From positions 186,001-250,000 of the forward strand of contig NZ_QSFA01000001.1 of the NCBI RefSeq assembly GCF_003467125.1: DNA of 64,000 nt, in the 5' to 3' direction. The stretch comes from Megasphaera sp. AM44-1BH. Lineage in GTDB: Bacteria > Bacillota > Negativicutes > Veillonellales > Megasphaeraceae. Every line of letters begins with the position of its first letter. The first letter of the stretch is position 1. The translations under genes were made by a program, and so were the position numbers. The notes under the pieces are model-generated. The model ran no database searches. It had not been told where the DNA came from and worked only from the letters and a program-made list of their open reading frames with translations. Below are positions 52,065 to 60,520 of this stretch, piece after piece.

Positions 52065-53450
52065 TCAGTCGCCGCTGACCGTTTCTTTTTCCGCTTCTTC
52101 CGCCGCCATTTCTTCGGCTTTGACATGAGCAAAGTAGGCTTTGGTTTCGGCTACGACGACACCGGACAAGCCGATGAGTGCGATGAGGTTCGGAATAGCC
52201 ATGAGGCCGTTTACGATGTCCGCCAGGATCCAGATGACGTCCAGTTTCAAGAAGGCACCGCAGGCGACGAGGATGATGAACACGATACGGTATGGCATAA
52301 TGCCCTTGACACCGACCAGATATTCCATGCAGCGTTCGCCGTAGTAATTCCAGCCAAGGATAGTCGTAAAGGCAAAGAGCGTCAGGCCGACGCAGAGGAT
52401 GAGACTGCCATAGGTCGGGAAAGCCTGCAGGAAGGCTGCATTGGTCAGAGCCGCTCCGTTGACATCACCCATCCAGGCACCGCTCACGACGAGGACCAAC
52501 CCCGTTAGGGTACAGATGATGATCGTATCGATGAACGTACCGGTCATAGAAATAAGCCCCTGTTCGGCCGGCCATTTCGTCTTGGCCGCAGCCGCTACGA
52601 TAGGCGCACTGCCCAGACCGGATTCATTGGAAAAGACGCCGCGGGCGACACCGTTGCGCATGGCGACGAGGACCGTAGCACCGAGGAAGCCGCCGGCAGC
52701 AGCGGTCGGTGTAAACGCATCGTGAATGATTTCATAGATGGCCGCCGGAATCTGTTCATAAAAGATGGCCAGAAAGGCGACGGTAGAGATGACATAGATA
52801 ACAGCCATGGCCGGGACGATTTTGGAAGCCGCCCGGGCAATGGACTGCAGGCCGCCGATGGTGACAGCAGCCACGACGATAGTGAGAACGACTGCCGTAT
52901 ATTCGACGGGGACATCTGCCGTAAGGCGGGTAATTTCGACGATGGAATTGACCTGTGCAAAGGTACCGATGCCAAAGAAGGCAACCAGTACGCCAAAGAA
53001 AGCAAAGAGGACGGCCAGGGGCTTGTACTTCTTTCCCAGCCCGTTTTCGATGTAGTACATCGGACCGCCGGCGACTTCGCCGTTCTTATCGATGGTCCGG
53101 TAGCGCACAGCCAGGCACCCTTCGGCGTATTTCGTCGCCATACCGACGAAGGCCGCCATCCACATCCAGAAGATCGCCCCTGGCCCGCCGGCATGAACAG
53201 CCGTGGCGACGCCGACGATATTACCTGTCCCGACCGTTGCGGCCAGAGCCGTGCAGAGAGCTTTGAAACTATCGATATCGCCTTCCCCCTGATTTTTCGC
53301 CGTAAAGATCAGTTTCAAAGCCCGCGGCAGACGGAACACCTGTAACAACCGGAGCCGGACAGTCAGCATGATGCCCGTGCCAATCAGCAGGATCAGTAAC
53401 GGTGGCCCCCAGATAAAACTGTCAATCGCATTTAATGTGTCTAAACTCAT
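52065..53450 (-). CDS. AGCS-family sodium:amino-acid symporter (glycine/alanine)
   Basis: 461 residues with about ten membrane helices. Family patterns: AATVGTGNIVGVATAVHAGGPGA near residue 95, GGPMYYIENG near 155 and GVARGVFSNESGLGSAP near 270. AGCS members import alanine or glycine with Na+. The tandem glycine riboswitch directly upstream points to glycine as substrate. The ATG at 53450 follows GGGAGAG; the long upstream frame in this phase runs through the riboswitch and is not real. Confidence 0.93.
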   Translation of the reverse strand: MSLDTLNAIDSFIWGPPLLILLIGTGIMLTVRLRLLQVFRLPRALKLIFTAKNQGEGDIDSFKALCTALAATVGTGNIVGVATAVHAGGPGAIFWMWMAAFVGMATKYAEGCLAVRYRTIDKNGEVAGGPMYYIENGLGKKYKPLAVLFAFFGVLVAFFGIGTFAQVNSIVEITRLTADVPVEYTAVVLTIVVAAVTIGGLQSIARAASKIVPAMAVIYVISTVAFLAIFYEQIPAAIYEIIHDAFTPTAAAGGFLGATVLVAMRNGVARGVFSNESGLGSAPIVAAAAKTKWPAEQGLISMTGTFIDTIIICTLTGLVLVVSGAWMGDVNGAALTNAAFLQAFPTYGSLILCVGLTLFAFTTILGWNYYGERCMEYLVGVKGIMPYRIVFIILVACGAFLKLDVIWILADIVNGLMAIPNLIALIGLSGVVVAETKAYFAHVKAEEMAAEEAEKETVSGD

Positions 53451-53508
53451 GACTCTCTCCCTTTCTCTATCCCATAGTATGACAACGAATAAAAAGAAAA
53501 ATGATGAC

Positions 53509-53546
53509 AAAAAAAGCCTGTCTCCATCATGTCTCCGGAGACAGGC
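53509..53546 (-). terminator. Expression-platform terminator of the glycine riboswitch
   Basis: GCCTGTCTCC and GGAGACAGGC form a ten-base stem followed by seven T on the minus strand, between the aptamers and the start codon. Glycine binding probably prevents this hairpin or its effect. Confidence 0.75.
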
Positions 53547-53586
53547 CAAATATAACAGCACAAATACGCATCTGCGCTTTTTTACA

Positions 53587-53738
53587 GCCTCTGTCCTTTT
53601 GCCTGAGAGATAAGGAATGACTTCCGTGCACCTTCGGCGCCCAATAGGGACTCTCCAGAGTCGTGTCTGCATACGGTCCCATCCGGATCCGGATACCTGA
53701 GAGTTTGACTCCTTCGGTAGGTCTGTACCTTCTCCCGC
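53587..53738 (-). promoter_or_regulatory. Tandem glycine riboswitch
   Basis: On the minus strand two glycine aptamers follow each other. The first starts GCGGGAGAAGG and has CCGAAGGAG with CTCTCAGG; the second has TCTGGAGAG, GCGCCGAAGG, CTCTCAGGCAAAAGGACAGA. Both conserved cores of the family are present. A terminator and the symporter gene follow, so the switch controls uptake of glycine. Confidence 0.93.
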
Positions 53739-53774
53739 ATGCTTCATCCACGCAATATGTATGATGTATTTGTT

Positions 53775-53803
53775 ATTATACGCACTTCCTACAAAAAATG
53801 CAA
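53775..53803 (-). promoter_or_regulatory. Promoter of the glycine riboswitch-symporter unit
   Basis: On the minus strand TTGCAT (53798-53803) and TATAAT (53775-53780) are exactly 17 bases apart, giving a start about 30 bases before the first aptamer. The -35 lies inside the surE terminator. Confidence 0.65.
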
Positions 53804-53841
53804 GCCCCGTATGGAAATTTGTCCATATGAGGCTTGCATTT
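53792..53841 (-). terminator. Terminator of surE
   Basis: ATGCAAGCC and GGCTTGCAT with an inner ATGGA/TCCAT stem, followed by TTTTTT on the minus strand. Its 3' arm and T run overlap the -35 box of the next promoter. Confidence 0.75.
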
Positions 53842-53864
53842 TGTACCATGTATACATGATTTTA

Positions 53865-54620
53865 TCAGATATACTGCTGTATCAATTCCATAGCCCGGTC
53901 TGCTGTCTGCTGCCATTTCAGCGGGGTCAGGGCAATATGGCCGCTGCGGATGCAGGCAACATCGCTGTTTTCCGGCGCCGTCGTCAGGTCCAGGTCGCCG
54001 ACGATCTTGTAGCAGAGACTGCCATCAATGTCCCGCTTCTCGGCGATGACATTGTGATAAATCTGCACCGTCTGGGGGACGACCCGGGCGTTCTTCAGGG
54101 ATATCTCCCCTTCCCGCGGTATGTTGACATTCAGTATGCCCGGGAATTTGCCACAGACAAAGACCTGTTCCACCAGGGCCTTCACCAGACGCGCCGTTTC
54201 CCGGCAGCGGTCTTCGTCCATCTTTCCCATGGACACGGCCAGGGCCGGCACCTGATAATATGGTCCTTCCATGGCCGCCGAAACGGTACCGGAATAGAGG
54301 ACATCGCTGCCGAGATTAAAGCCATCGTTGATACCGGAAATGATGAGGTCCGGCCGGTCATCGCGGAGAAAGTATTCCATAGCCATTTTGACACAGTCCA
54401 CAGGCGTGCCGGACACGGAAATTTCCCGTACCTTTTCCCCGGTCCCGCCATGTTCGTGGCAATAAAGGGTACGGTTGATGGTCATGGAATGGGAAGCAGC
54501 ACTGCGCTGCCCCGCCGGGGCCACGACGGTGATTTTTCCGGCATAGTCCATCAGTTCTTCTTTCAGGATCTGCAGGCCCCTTGCCTGCAGGCCGTCATCA
54601 TTGGTAAGTAATATATGCAT
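53865..54620 (-). CDS. surE: 5'/3'-nucleotidase SurE
   Basis: 251 residues. SurE hydrolyses nucleoside monophosphates with a divalent metal. The hallmark LLTNDDGLQARGLQIL opens the protein, followed by SGTPVDCVKMA near residue 70 and SGINDGFNLGSDVLYSGTVS near 95. Length matches the family. Follows the GT2 gene by 8 bases at the 3' end of the lipid-envelope operon. Confidence 0.95.
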   Translation of the reverse strand: MHILLTNDDGLQARGLQILKEELMDYAGKITVVAPAGQRSAASHSMTINRTLYCHEHGGTGEKVREISVSGTPVDCVKMAMEYFLRDDRPDLIISGINDGFNLGSDVLYSGTVSAAMEGPYYQVPALAVSMGKMDEDRCRETARLVKALVEQVFVCGKFPGILNVNIPREGEISLKNARVVPQTVQIYHNVIAEKRDIDGSLCYKIVGDLDLTTAPENSDVACIRSGHIALTPLKWQQTADRAMELIQQYI

Positions 54621-54628
54621 AGACTCTC

Positions 54629-55879
54629 CTATTCTTTATTCTGCTTGCGCAGCAAGGCGGCATTATCGTAGGAAACGGCCCTCGTATGCAGGGTATGGCT
54701 CCATTCCATCTTATGACGGTCCTTGAATCCCAGGAAATTGACAGGGATCCAGCTGTACATGAAGAGGGGATAGACGATGAGGTACAGCCACGATTTGGGC
54801 GGTACTTTGATCTGCAGCAGCACGATGACCGGTATGAGATACTGCCCGATGCCGAGAACCGTCCATATCTGGACGGGAATGAGCTGATTCAGTATATTCG
54901 TGTACAAGGGAATATAGGAATTGACCATGGCAATGCCCGCATAAATCGTAGACATCATCATGAAAAAAGGCTGCGACAGGGTGATGATGCCGTCGAGCAT
55001 GCGGATATTCCCCGTTTTGATGCCTCTGGCAAAGAGCTTGGGAATGAACCGCTCGCCGCAGTCGCACTGTCCCTGGGCCCAGCGTTTGCGCTGCCGGCAG
55101 GACTGCATGAAACCCAGGGCCTTTTCGTCATAAATGATGGCATCGTGGGCCCAGCAGGTGCGCACCCCTTCGAGGAGGACCTTCATGGAAAATTCCATAT
55201 CTTCTGTCAGGCAGTCACATCCCCAGCCATATTTGCGGACAATATCGGTGGCGATGCACATACCCGTACCGCCCAGAGCCGTCGAAAGGCCGATATTGTA
55301 CTTGGCCAGATGCCACATGTGGTTGATGAGCCAGAAAGCAATGGAAAACGTCCCGGCAATCCACGTGTCCGTCGGATTCTTGGAATCCATATATCCCTGG
55401 ATGACCTGTTCGCCCTTGCAGAGGTGATTGTTCATTTCCCGCAAAAATTCCGGATGGACCAGATTATCGGCATCAAAGACGACGAAGGCGTCATACTGTT
55501 TTTCCTGGGCCAGCATCTGGGTAAACATCCAGTCCATGGCATAGCCCTTGCCGACGTGTTCCTTATTGGTGCGCACGCGGACAAAGGCCCCGTGGGACCG
55601 GCAAACGTCGGCGGTCTTATCGGTGCAGTTATCGGCCACGACGTAGACATCGTACATGTCCTTCGGATAATTCAGTTCCTTCAGATTGTCGATGAGGTTG
55701 CCCACGACCCGTTCTTCATTATGGGCGCAGATGACCGCCGCAAAGGTATGTTTTGGCGGCATCATGACCCGGTCTCTCTTTTTCATAAGGCCGAAGCAGG
55801 CCAGGATAAAATAGTATAGCGAATAAAAAACGATGATTACTTGTATGGGTATCATGATGATATCCAAAAGATGTTCCAT
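54629..55879 (-). CDS. GT2-family processive-type glycosyltransferase, membrane-bound
   Basis: 416 residues: one N-terminal membrane helix, a GT-A domain with VVADNCTD, the DxD-like FDADN (about 130), TED (about 222) and QRKRW (about 270) motifs typical of cellulose-synthase/hyaluronan-synthase-like enzymes, then three or so C-terminal helices. Such enzymes polymerise or transfer sugars at the membrane. Substrate unknown. It sits between pssA and surE in an operon with phospholipid genes. Confidence 0.85.
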   Translation of the reverse strand: MEHLLDIIMIPIQVIIVFYSLYYFILACFGLMKKRDRVMMPPKHTFAAVICAHNEERVVGNLIDNLKELNYPKDMYDVYVVADNCTDKTADVCRSHGAFVRVRTNKEHVGKGYAMDWMFTQMLAQEKQYDAFVVFDADNLVHPEFLREMNNHLCKGEQVIQGYMDSKNPTDTWIAGTFSIAFWLINHMWHLAKYNIGLSTALGGTGMCIATDIVRKYGWGCDCLTEDMEFSMKVLLEGVRTCWAHDAIIYDEKALGFMQSCRQRKRWAQGQCDCGERFIPKLFARGIKTGNIRMLDGIITLSQPFFMMMSTIYAGIAMVNSYIPLYTNILNQLIPVQIWTVLGIGQYLIPVIVLLQIKVPPKSWLYLIVYPLFMYSWIPVNFLGFKDRHKMEWSHTLHTRAVSYDNAALLRKQNKE

Positions 55880-55900
55880 ACACGACTCTCCCTAACGAAC

Positions 55901-56575
55901 TCAGTGAGAAGCAGCGGCATTCATGGCCGTATTGACCAGACCAAAAATGATATACAGGAAGAAAGGCATAATGAGGACCAGATGCCAGTCTACCAGCCAG
56001 AGGACCAGGGCACCGCAGAGGATGGCGATGGCCAGGGCCGACTTGTGCAGCACATCGGGGCTGGCGCCTTTGAAATCGGGATTATGGACCTTGCTGACCA
56101 GATGATATCCCAGAGCCAGGGTCAGTATGGCGATGATCCAGGCCGGCAGATGGACGCCGGACAGGACATAGGTCGCCACGATGCAACCGCCGTTCGGGAT
56201 GGGCATACCCTGGAAATACCCGTGGACGACGGTCGTATTCAGATTGAAACGGGCCAGGCGCAGGCCGCCGCAGCAGGCATACAGGACAGGCGGTATCATG
56301 CCAATCCAGCCCAGTTCATGGAGTGAATAGGAATAGATGAGGAATCCCGTCGCCGCCCCGAAGGATACACAGTCCGACAGGGAATCCAGTTCTTTGCCAA
56401 ATTCGCCCTGTACCCCCAGTGCCCGGGCCGTGCGCCCGTCGAGGGCATCGCAGACCATAGCCAGCAGGATGCAGACAGCGCCCCATGTAAGATAACCCTG
56501 GGATGTAAGCATGATACTCAGGACGCCGAATCCCAGATTGCCTGAGGTAAACAGGCAGGGAATTACTTTTTTCAT
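55901..56575 (-). CDS. pssA: CDP-diacylglycerol-serine O-phosphatidyltransferase
   Basis: 224 residues with about six to eight membrane helices. The CDP-alcohol phosphotransferase motif D-G-x2-A-R-x8-G-x3-D-x3-D reads DALDGRTARALGVQGEFGKE followed by LDSLSD (about residues 42-67). It makes phosphatidylserine, which Psd converts to phosphatidylethanolamine. The start overlaps the psd stop by 4 bases (ATGA). Confidence 0.93.
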   Translation of the reverse strand: MKKVIPCLFTSGNLGFGVLSIMLTSQGYLTWGAVCILLAMVCDALDGRTARALGVQGEFGKELDSLSDCVSFGAATGFLIYSYSLHELGWIGMIPPVLYACCGGLRLARFNLNTTVVHGYFQGMPIPNGGCIVATYVLSGVHLPAWIIAILTLALGYHLVSKVHNPDFKGASPDVLHKSALAIAILCGALVLWLVDWHLVLIMPFFLYIIFGLVNTAMNAAASH

Positions 56576-57210
56576 TCTTGAATCCTCCCTATGATGGTTT
56601 CTCCGCCACGGACCTTCTGGCCTTTTGTGACGTATATATCTACATTATCCTGTACGAAGACTTCGATGCAGGAACCAAACTTGATCATGCCGTACAGCTG
56701 GCCGTGCTTCAGTTCGTCCCCCAGCGTCACCCAGGATACGACCCGCCGGGCCAGTACACCGGCAATGAGCGTCACGAGGATATTCGTGCGCTCGTTTTCA
56801 ATGCCCAGGGAATACCGTTCGTTCTCATAGCCTACGCCTTTTTCATAGGCCGGGCGGAAGCGTCCGCACGTGTACTGCTGGAACTTGATGATTCCTGAAA
56901 GAGGCGTGCGGTTGATATGGGCATCGAAAATAGACAGGAATATGGTAATCTTCCGGCATTTCTGATTGAGGTAGAGATCTTCGAATGTTTCCTCTACCGA
57001 TACGACCGTGCCATCGGCCGGCGATACGAGGGCCAGCTCATCGTCGGGGATACGACGGGGCGGATTGCGGAAGAAATAGGCAAAATACAGTGCCAGTACT
57101 CCCGGCAGTACGGCTATATAGGGGCTGAGGAAATGCCAGGCCAGTACAGCCAGCAGGGCCGGTACCAGGATAAATACATAACCGTCTTCTATAATAAGCG
57201 GTTTTTTCAC
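56572..57210 (-). CDS. psd: Phosphatidylserine decarboxylase, short type
   Basis: 212 residues, the short Psd type. Two N-terminal membrane helices, then the catalytic domain with SPADGTVVS (about 65), the His of FDAHINRTP, and the self-cleavage site in MIKFGSCIEVFV near residue 180, where the Ser becomes the pyruvoyl cofactor. The start is GTG at 57210 with AAGGAG about ten bases upstream. The longer upstream frame belongs to the overlapping wecG region. It completes phosphatidylethanolamine synthesis with PssA. Confidence 0.92.
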   Translation of the reverse strand: MKKPLIIEDGYVFILVPALLAVLAWHFLSPYIAVLPGVLALYFAYFFRNPPRRIPDDELALVSPADGTVVSVEETFEDLYLNQKCRKITIFLSIFDAHINRTPLSGIIKFQQYTCGRFRPAYEKGVGYENERYSLGIENERTNILVTLIAGVLARRVVSWVTLGDELKHGQLYGMIKFGSCIEVFVQDNVDIYVTKGQKVRGGETIIGRIQE

Positions 57211-57226
57211 GTAACCACGGCTCCTT

Positions 57227-57961
57227 TCATGAGCGGCCACCGAATTTGACGGCAGCCATAAAGCGCGGCAGCGCCAGCATACGCCGGAAGCGGCTCGGTT
57301 CTTTGCACAGACGGTACAGCCATTCCAGACGGTTCTGCTGCATCCAGACAGGGGCCCTGCCCACGCGGCCGGCCAGCACATCAAAAGTGCCGCCGACGCC
57401 CATGCACACACAGGGTCCCAGGTCGTACAAGTGATCGCGGATCCATTTTTCCTGTTTGGGGACGCCAAGAGCCACCAGCAGGATCCGCGTGCCGTGGCTG
57501 CGGATGTCGCCGATGATATCCTGTTCTTCATCTGCACTGAAAAAGCCCGAATGGGTTCCGGCCAGATTCAGTTTTCCATAGCGCGCTTCAATATTGGCCG
57601 CTGCTTCTTCTGCTACGCCGGCAGCTGCGCCGAACAAGTAGACCGGAGTCTGGCGCGCTGCCGCCTCTTTGAGCAGCAGTTCCGCCACATCACAGCCAGT
57701 GACCCGTTCCTTGAATTTCTGTCCTTTCTGCTCGGCAGCCCAGAGAACGCCGGCGCCGTCGGGAATCACCAGATCGGCTTCCAGCAGTGCCTGTGCCAGT
57801 TCGTTATCTTTCTGGGCCCGCATCACCATTTCCGCATTGGCCGTCGCAATCGATGCCGCACGGCCTTCGGCGATGCAACGGAATACAAAATCCTTCGTTT
57901 CCGCCAAACTGATATTGGCAATGGGAACGGATAATATATCGATTTTACTAGACAACTCCAT
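57227..57961 (-). CDS. WecG/TagA/CpsF-family glycosyltransferase
   Basis: 244 residues of GT26. Family motifs: NAEMVMRAQKDNELAQAL near residue 43, IPDGAGVLWAAE near 70 and the C-terminal LVALGVPKQEKWIRDHLY (about 170). WecG adds ManNAcA to ECA lipid II; TagA adds ManNAc to the teichoic-acid linkage unit. Which reaction occurs here is unknown. First gene of wecG-psd-pssA-GT2-surE. Confidence 0.88.
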   Translation of the reverse strand: MELSSKIDILSVPIANISLAETKDFVFRCIAEGRAASIATANAEMVMRAQKDNELAQALLEADLVIPDGAGVLWAAEQKGQKFKERVTGCDVAELLLKEAAARQTPVYLFGAAAGVAEEAAANIEARYGKLNLAGTHSGFFSADEEQDIIGDIRSHGTRILLVALGVPKQEKWIRDHLYDLGPCVCMGVGGTFDVLAGRVGRAPVWMQQNRLEWLYRLCKEPSRFRRMLALPRFMAAVKFGGRS

Positions 57962-58094
57962 CTCCGCCTTATTCTATAATAGTCTGTTCTGCCATAACAA
58001 GCAGGACCGTGCCGCATTGGCACTGTATTCTTTATTATAGCTGATTCGCCCGGTTCTGTACATATTTTATGCAGAAATTCCCTGCCCTCTCCAT

Positions 58095-60128
58095 TCAGTT
58101 ATTCAGCAGTTTCTGGAATGACCCGCCAAACCGCCGCTTCAGGGCTGAAAGGACCTGTTCCTCTGCGGCAGGTCCGTCCACAAAGGATGCCGCTTCATCG
58201 CGGGCCTCCGACAGAAGGGCCACGTCGCGGATAATATCGGCGGCGTGCAGATCCGGCAGGCCATGCTGGGCATAGCCGAACAGCTGGCCCGCCCCGCGCA
58301 GGAGCAGGTCTTTTTCCGAAAGGACGAATCCGTCATGAATGGTTTCCATATAGTGCAGGCGCTGTCTCGTCTCTTCACTGCCCTGTTTGGAAAGGAGGAT
58401 GCAGTATGCCTGCAGGCTGCCCCGGCCGACGCGGCCCCGCAGCTGGTGGAGCTGGGCCAGTCCGAACCGCTCGGCCCCGTCGATGAGCATGATTGTCGCA
58501 TTGGGCACGTTGACGCCGACTTCGATGACGCTGGTAGCCACCAGAAGCTGTATATCACCGCGGGAAAAGGCTTCCATAACGGCTTCTTTCTCTTTCCCGG
58601 CCATCTTTCCGTGGACGAGGCCGCAGCGGAACCGGGGAAATACCGCCGTCCGCAGCTGGTCATACAGGGCCGTGGCCGCCTGGAGGTCCACGTTTTCCGA
58701 TTCTTCCACGAGGGGACAGACGACGTAACACTGCTGACCGGCTTTCATCGTCTTTTCCATGAACGCATAGATGCGCCGGCGCATGGATTCACCTACAGCA
58801 TAGGTCTTGACGACCTGCCGTCCCGGTGGCAGGTCGCGGATGGAGGACACGTCGAGGTCGCCGTACAGCGACAACGTCAGCGTGCGGGGAATGGGCGTCG
58901 CCGTCATGTACAGCGTGTGCGGCGCCCGGCCCTTTTTCTGCAGGGCTTCCCGCTGGCGCACGCCGAAACGGTGCTGTTCATCGGTCACGACGAGCCCCAG
59001 AGCCGCAAACTGTACGTCGTCCTGGATGAGGGCGTGGGTGCCGATGAGGATCTGCACGGCTCCGTCCCGCAGGTCTTCCAGAAGCTGCGCCCGGTCCTTT
59101 GCCCCGGTCCGTCCCGTGAGCAGGGCGATGCACACGGGCAGCCCCTGAAAGAGGCGGCAGAATTCTTCATAATGCTGGACTGCCAGAATTTCTGTCGGCG
59201 CCATGAGAGCTCCCTGATAACCGTTTTCCACAATCTTGGCCAGGGCCAGGGCCGCCACGACGGTCTTGCCGGAGCCGACGTCGCCCTGGACGAGGCGCTG
59301 CATGGGCACTTCGCCTTCCATATCGCTCTGGATATCGAGGAAAGCACCGGTCTGGCCCCGGGTCAGGGTAAAGGGCAGCCGGTCGAAAAATTGTTTCAGA
59401 AGCGCTCCGTTGGGGCCGCACTTGATGCCCTGTTTCCGGCTTTCCCGTCGCCTCCGGAGGCACAGGCCGGCCTGCATGTCGAACAGTTCTTCATAGGCCA
59501 GCTGCTCCCGGGCCTCTTCCTGTTCTTCCCTGCTTTTTGGGAAATGCATCCGTTCATAAGCCTCGATAAGTGGAAAGCGGGAATGGCCCGTCTTCGTGCA
59601 TGGTGCCGGCAGAAGATCCGGTTCCTTCCGGGCCAGGGTCAGGGCCTGACGCACAGCTTTTCTCACGTCGGACTGGCGCAGCCCGTCGGTCAGGCCGTAG
59701 AGGGGCACCAATCCCCGGTCCTGCAGCTCTCCTTCCTCCACATCGGGCGTATTCATCTGGCGCCTGCCATAATTCCACTCTATGCGGCCAAAGGCCGATA
59801 CAGTCATGCCCGTATGGAACTGTTTTTTCTTGAAGGGCTGATTGAACCAGGTCATTTCTACGGCTCCCGTTTCATCGTGGAGCACGACTTTTAAAATCGT
59901 CATCCCCCGGCGGGGACGCAGTTCCTGTATGGTCCCGACGCGGCCGCAGACCAGGACCGGTTCCTTCCGTTCCAGATCTGCCCGGCCGATGGGGACGACG
60001 TGGCTCCGGTCCTCATAATCGCGGGGGAAATACTGGAGCAGCCCGGGGATCGTCGTAACGCCCAGACGGGCAAAGAGCTTCTCCCGGCGTATGCCGATGC
60101 CGGGCAGCCGGCGAATTGAAACATCCAT
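58095..60128 (-). CDS. recG: ATP-dependent DNA helicase RecG
   Basis: 677 residues. RecG remodels stalled replication forks and Holliday junctions. N-terminal wedge (OB-fold, about 60-150), Walker A GDVGSGKTVVAALALA near residue 283, DEQHRFGV box near 380, and the C-terminal TRG region with LLLRGAGQLFG. Length matches the family. Divergent from rpmB. Confidence 0.96.
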   Translation of the reverse strand: MDVSIRRLPGIGIRREKLFARLGVTTIPGLLQYFPRDYEDRSHVVPIGRADLERKEPVLVCGRVGTIQELRPRRGMTILKVVLHDETGAVEMTWFNQPFKKKQFHTGMTVSAFGRIEWNYGRRQMNTPDVEEGELQDRGLVPLYGLTDGLRQSDVRKAVRQALTLARKEPDLLPAPCTKTGHSRFPLIEAYERMHFPKSREEQEEAREQLAYEELFDMQAGLCLRRRRESRKQGIKCGPNGALLKQFFDRLPFTLTRGQTGAFLDIQSDMEGEVPMQRLVQGDVGSGKTVVAALALAKIVENGYQGALMAPTEILAVQHYEEFCRLFQGLPVCIALLTGRTGAKDRAQLLEDLRDGAVQILIGTHALIQDDVQFAALGLVVTDEQHRFGVRQREALQKKGRAPHTLYMTATPIPRTLTLSLYGDLDVSSIRDLPPGRQVVKTYAVGESMRRRIYAFMEKTMKAGQQCYVVCPLVEESENVDLQAATALYDQLRTAVFPRFRCGLVHGKMAGKEKEAVMEAFSRGDIQLLVATSVIEVGVNVPNATIMLIDGAERFGLAQLHQLRGRVGRGSLQAYCILLSKQGSEETRQRLHYMETIHDGFVLSEKDLLLRGAGQLFGYAQHGLPDLHAADIIRDVALLSEARDEAASFVDGPAAEEQVLSALKRRFGGSFQKLLNN

Positions 60129-60147
60129 AAAAATACTCCTTGTAATT

Positions 60148-60167
60148 TGATACTATTTATTGTATCA
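60148..60167. promoter_or_regulatory. Inverted repeat between recG and rpmB
   Basis: TGATAC-N8-GTATCA, a 20-base perfect two-arm inverted repeat, lies about 20 bases before the recG start and about 30 before the rpmB -35 box. On the minus strand it overlaps a possible recG -10. A candidate operator only. Confidence 0.35.
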
Positions 60168-60195
60168 TATTTTGTAGGCTTTTTATAAATAATCC

Positions 60196-60224
60196 TTGAT
60201 TTACCCTATATTTTATGATAAGAT
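60196..60224 (+). promoter_or_regulatory. Promoter of rpmB
   Basis: TTGATT (60196-60201) and TAAGAT (60219-60224) are 17 bases apart, followed by AGGAGGTG before the start codon. Confidence 0.65.
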
Positions 60225-60263
60225 TTGTATGTTGTACTGCGAAAGTACTAGGAGGTGTAACCC

Positions 60264-60455
60264 ATGGCAAATTATTGCGAAATCTGCGGTAAAGGTACCG
60301 TAACGGGCATGAATGTCAGCCATTCCCATTTAAAAACCAAAAGAACCTGGAAGCCGAACATCCAGAGAGTACGCGCTATCGTAGACGGCGAAGTCAAACG
60401 CGTAAACGTCTGCACCCGCTGCCTCCGTTCCGGCAAAGTACAGCGTGATGTATAA
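60264..60455 (+). CDS. rpmB: Ribosomal protein L28
   Basis: 63 residues. Begins ANYCEICGKGTVTGMNVSHS and has a second CTRC near residue 53, so it is the C+ type with two CxxC pairs for zinc. Part of the large ribosomal subunit. RBS AGGAGGTG, own promoter and terminator; monocistronic. Confidence 0.97.
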   Translation: MANYCEICGKGTVTGMNVSHSHLKTKRTWKPNIQRVRAIVDGEVKRVNVCTRCLRSGKVQRDV

Positions 60456-60463
60456 TCCGGTAT

Positions 60464-60499
60464 AAAAAAAGATGATTCTTCTGTGAATCATCTTTTTTT
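60464..60499 (+). terminator. Terminator of rpmB
   Basis: GATGATTC and GAATCATC with flanking A and T runs of seven form a compact intrinsic terminator. Confidence 0.85.
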
Positions 60500-60520
60500 A
60501 TACCCTTTTTTTATATATCA

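Noticed and set aside
53451..53849. N-terminal extension of the AGCS symporter
   Set aside because: It is the translation of the glycine riboswitch and its terminator; the ribosome site supports 53450.
57211..57537. N-terminal extension of psd
   Set aside because: Overlaps the wecG-like gene out of frame; the GTG at 57210 has a ribosome site and gives the normal family length.
58245..59894. 549-residue plus-strand frame opposite recG
   Set aside because: Antisense shadow of recG; no domain, no ribosome site, and all RecG motifs are in the minus-strand frame.
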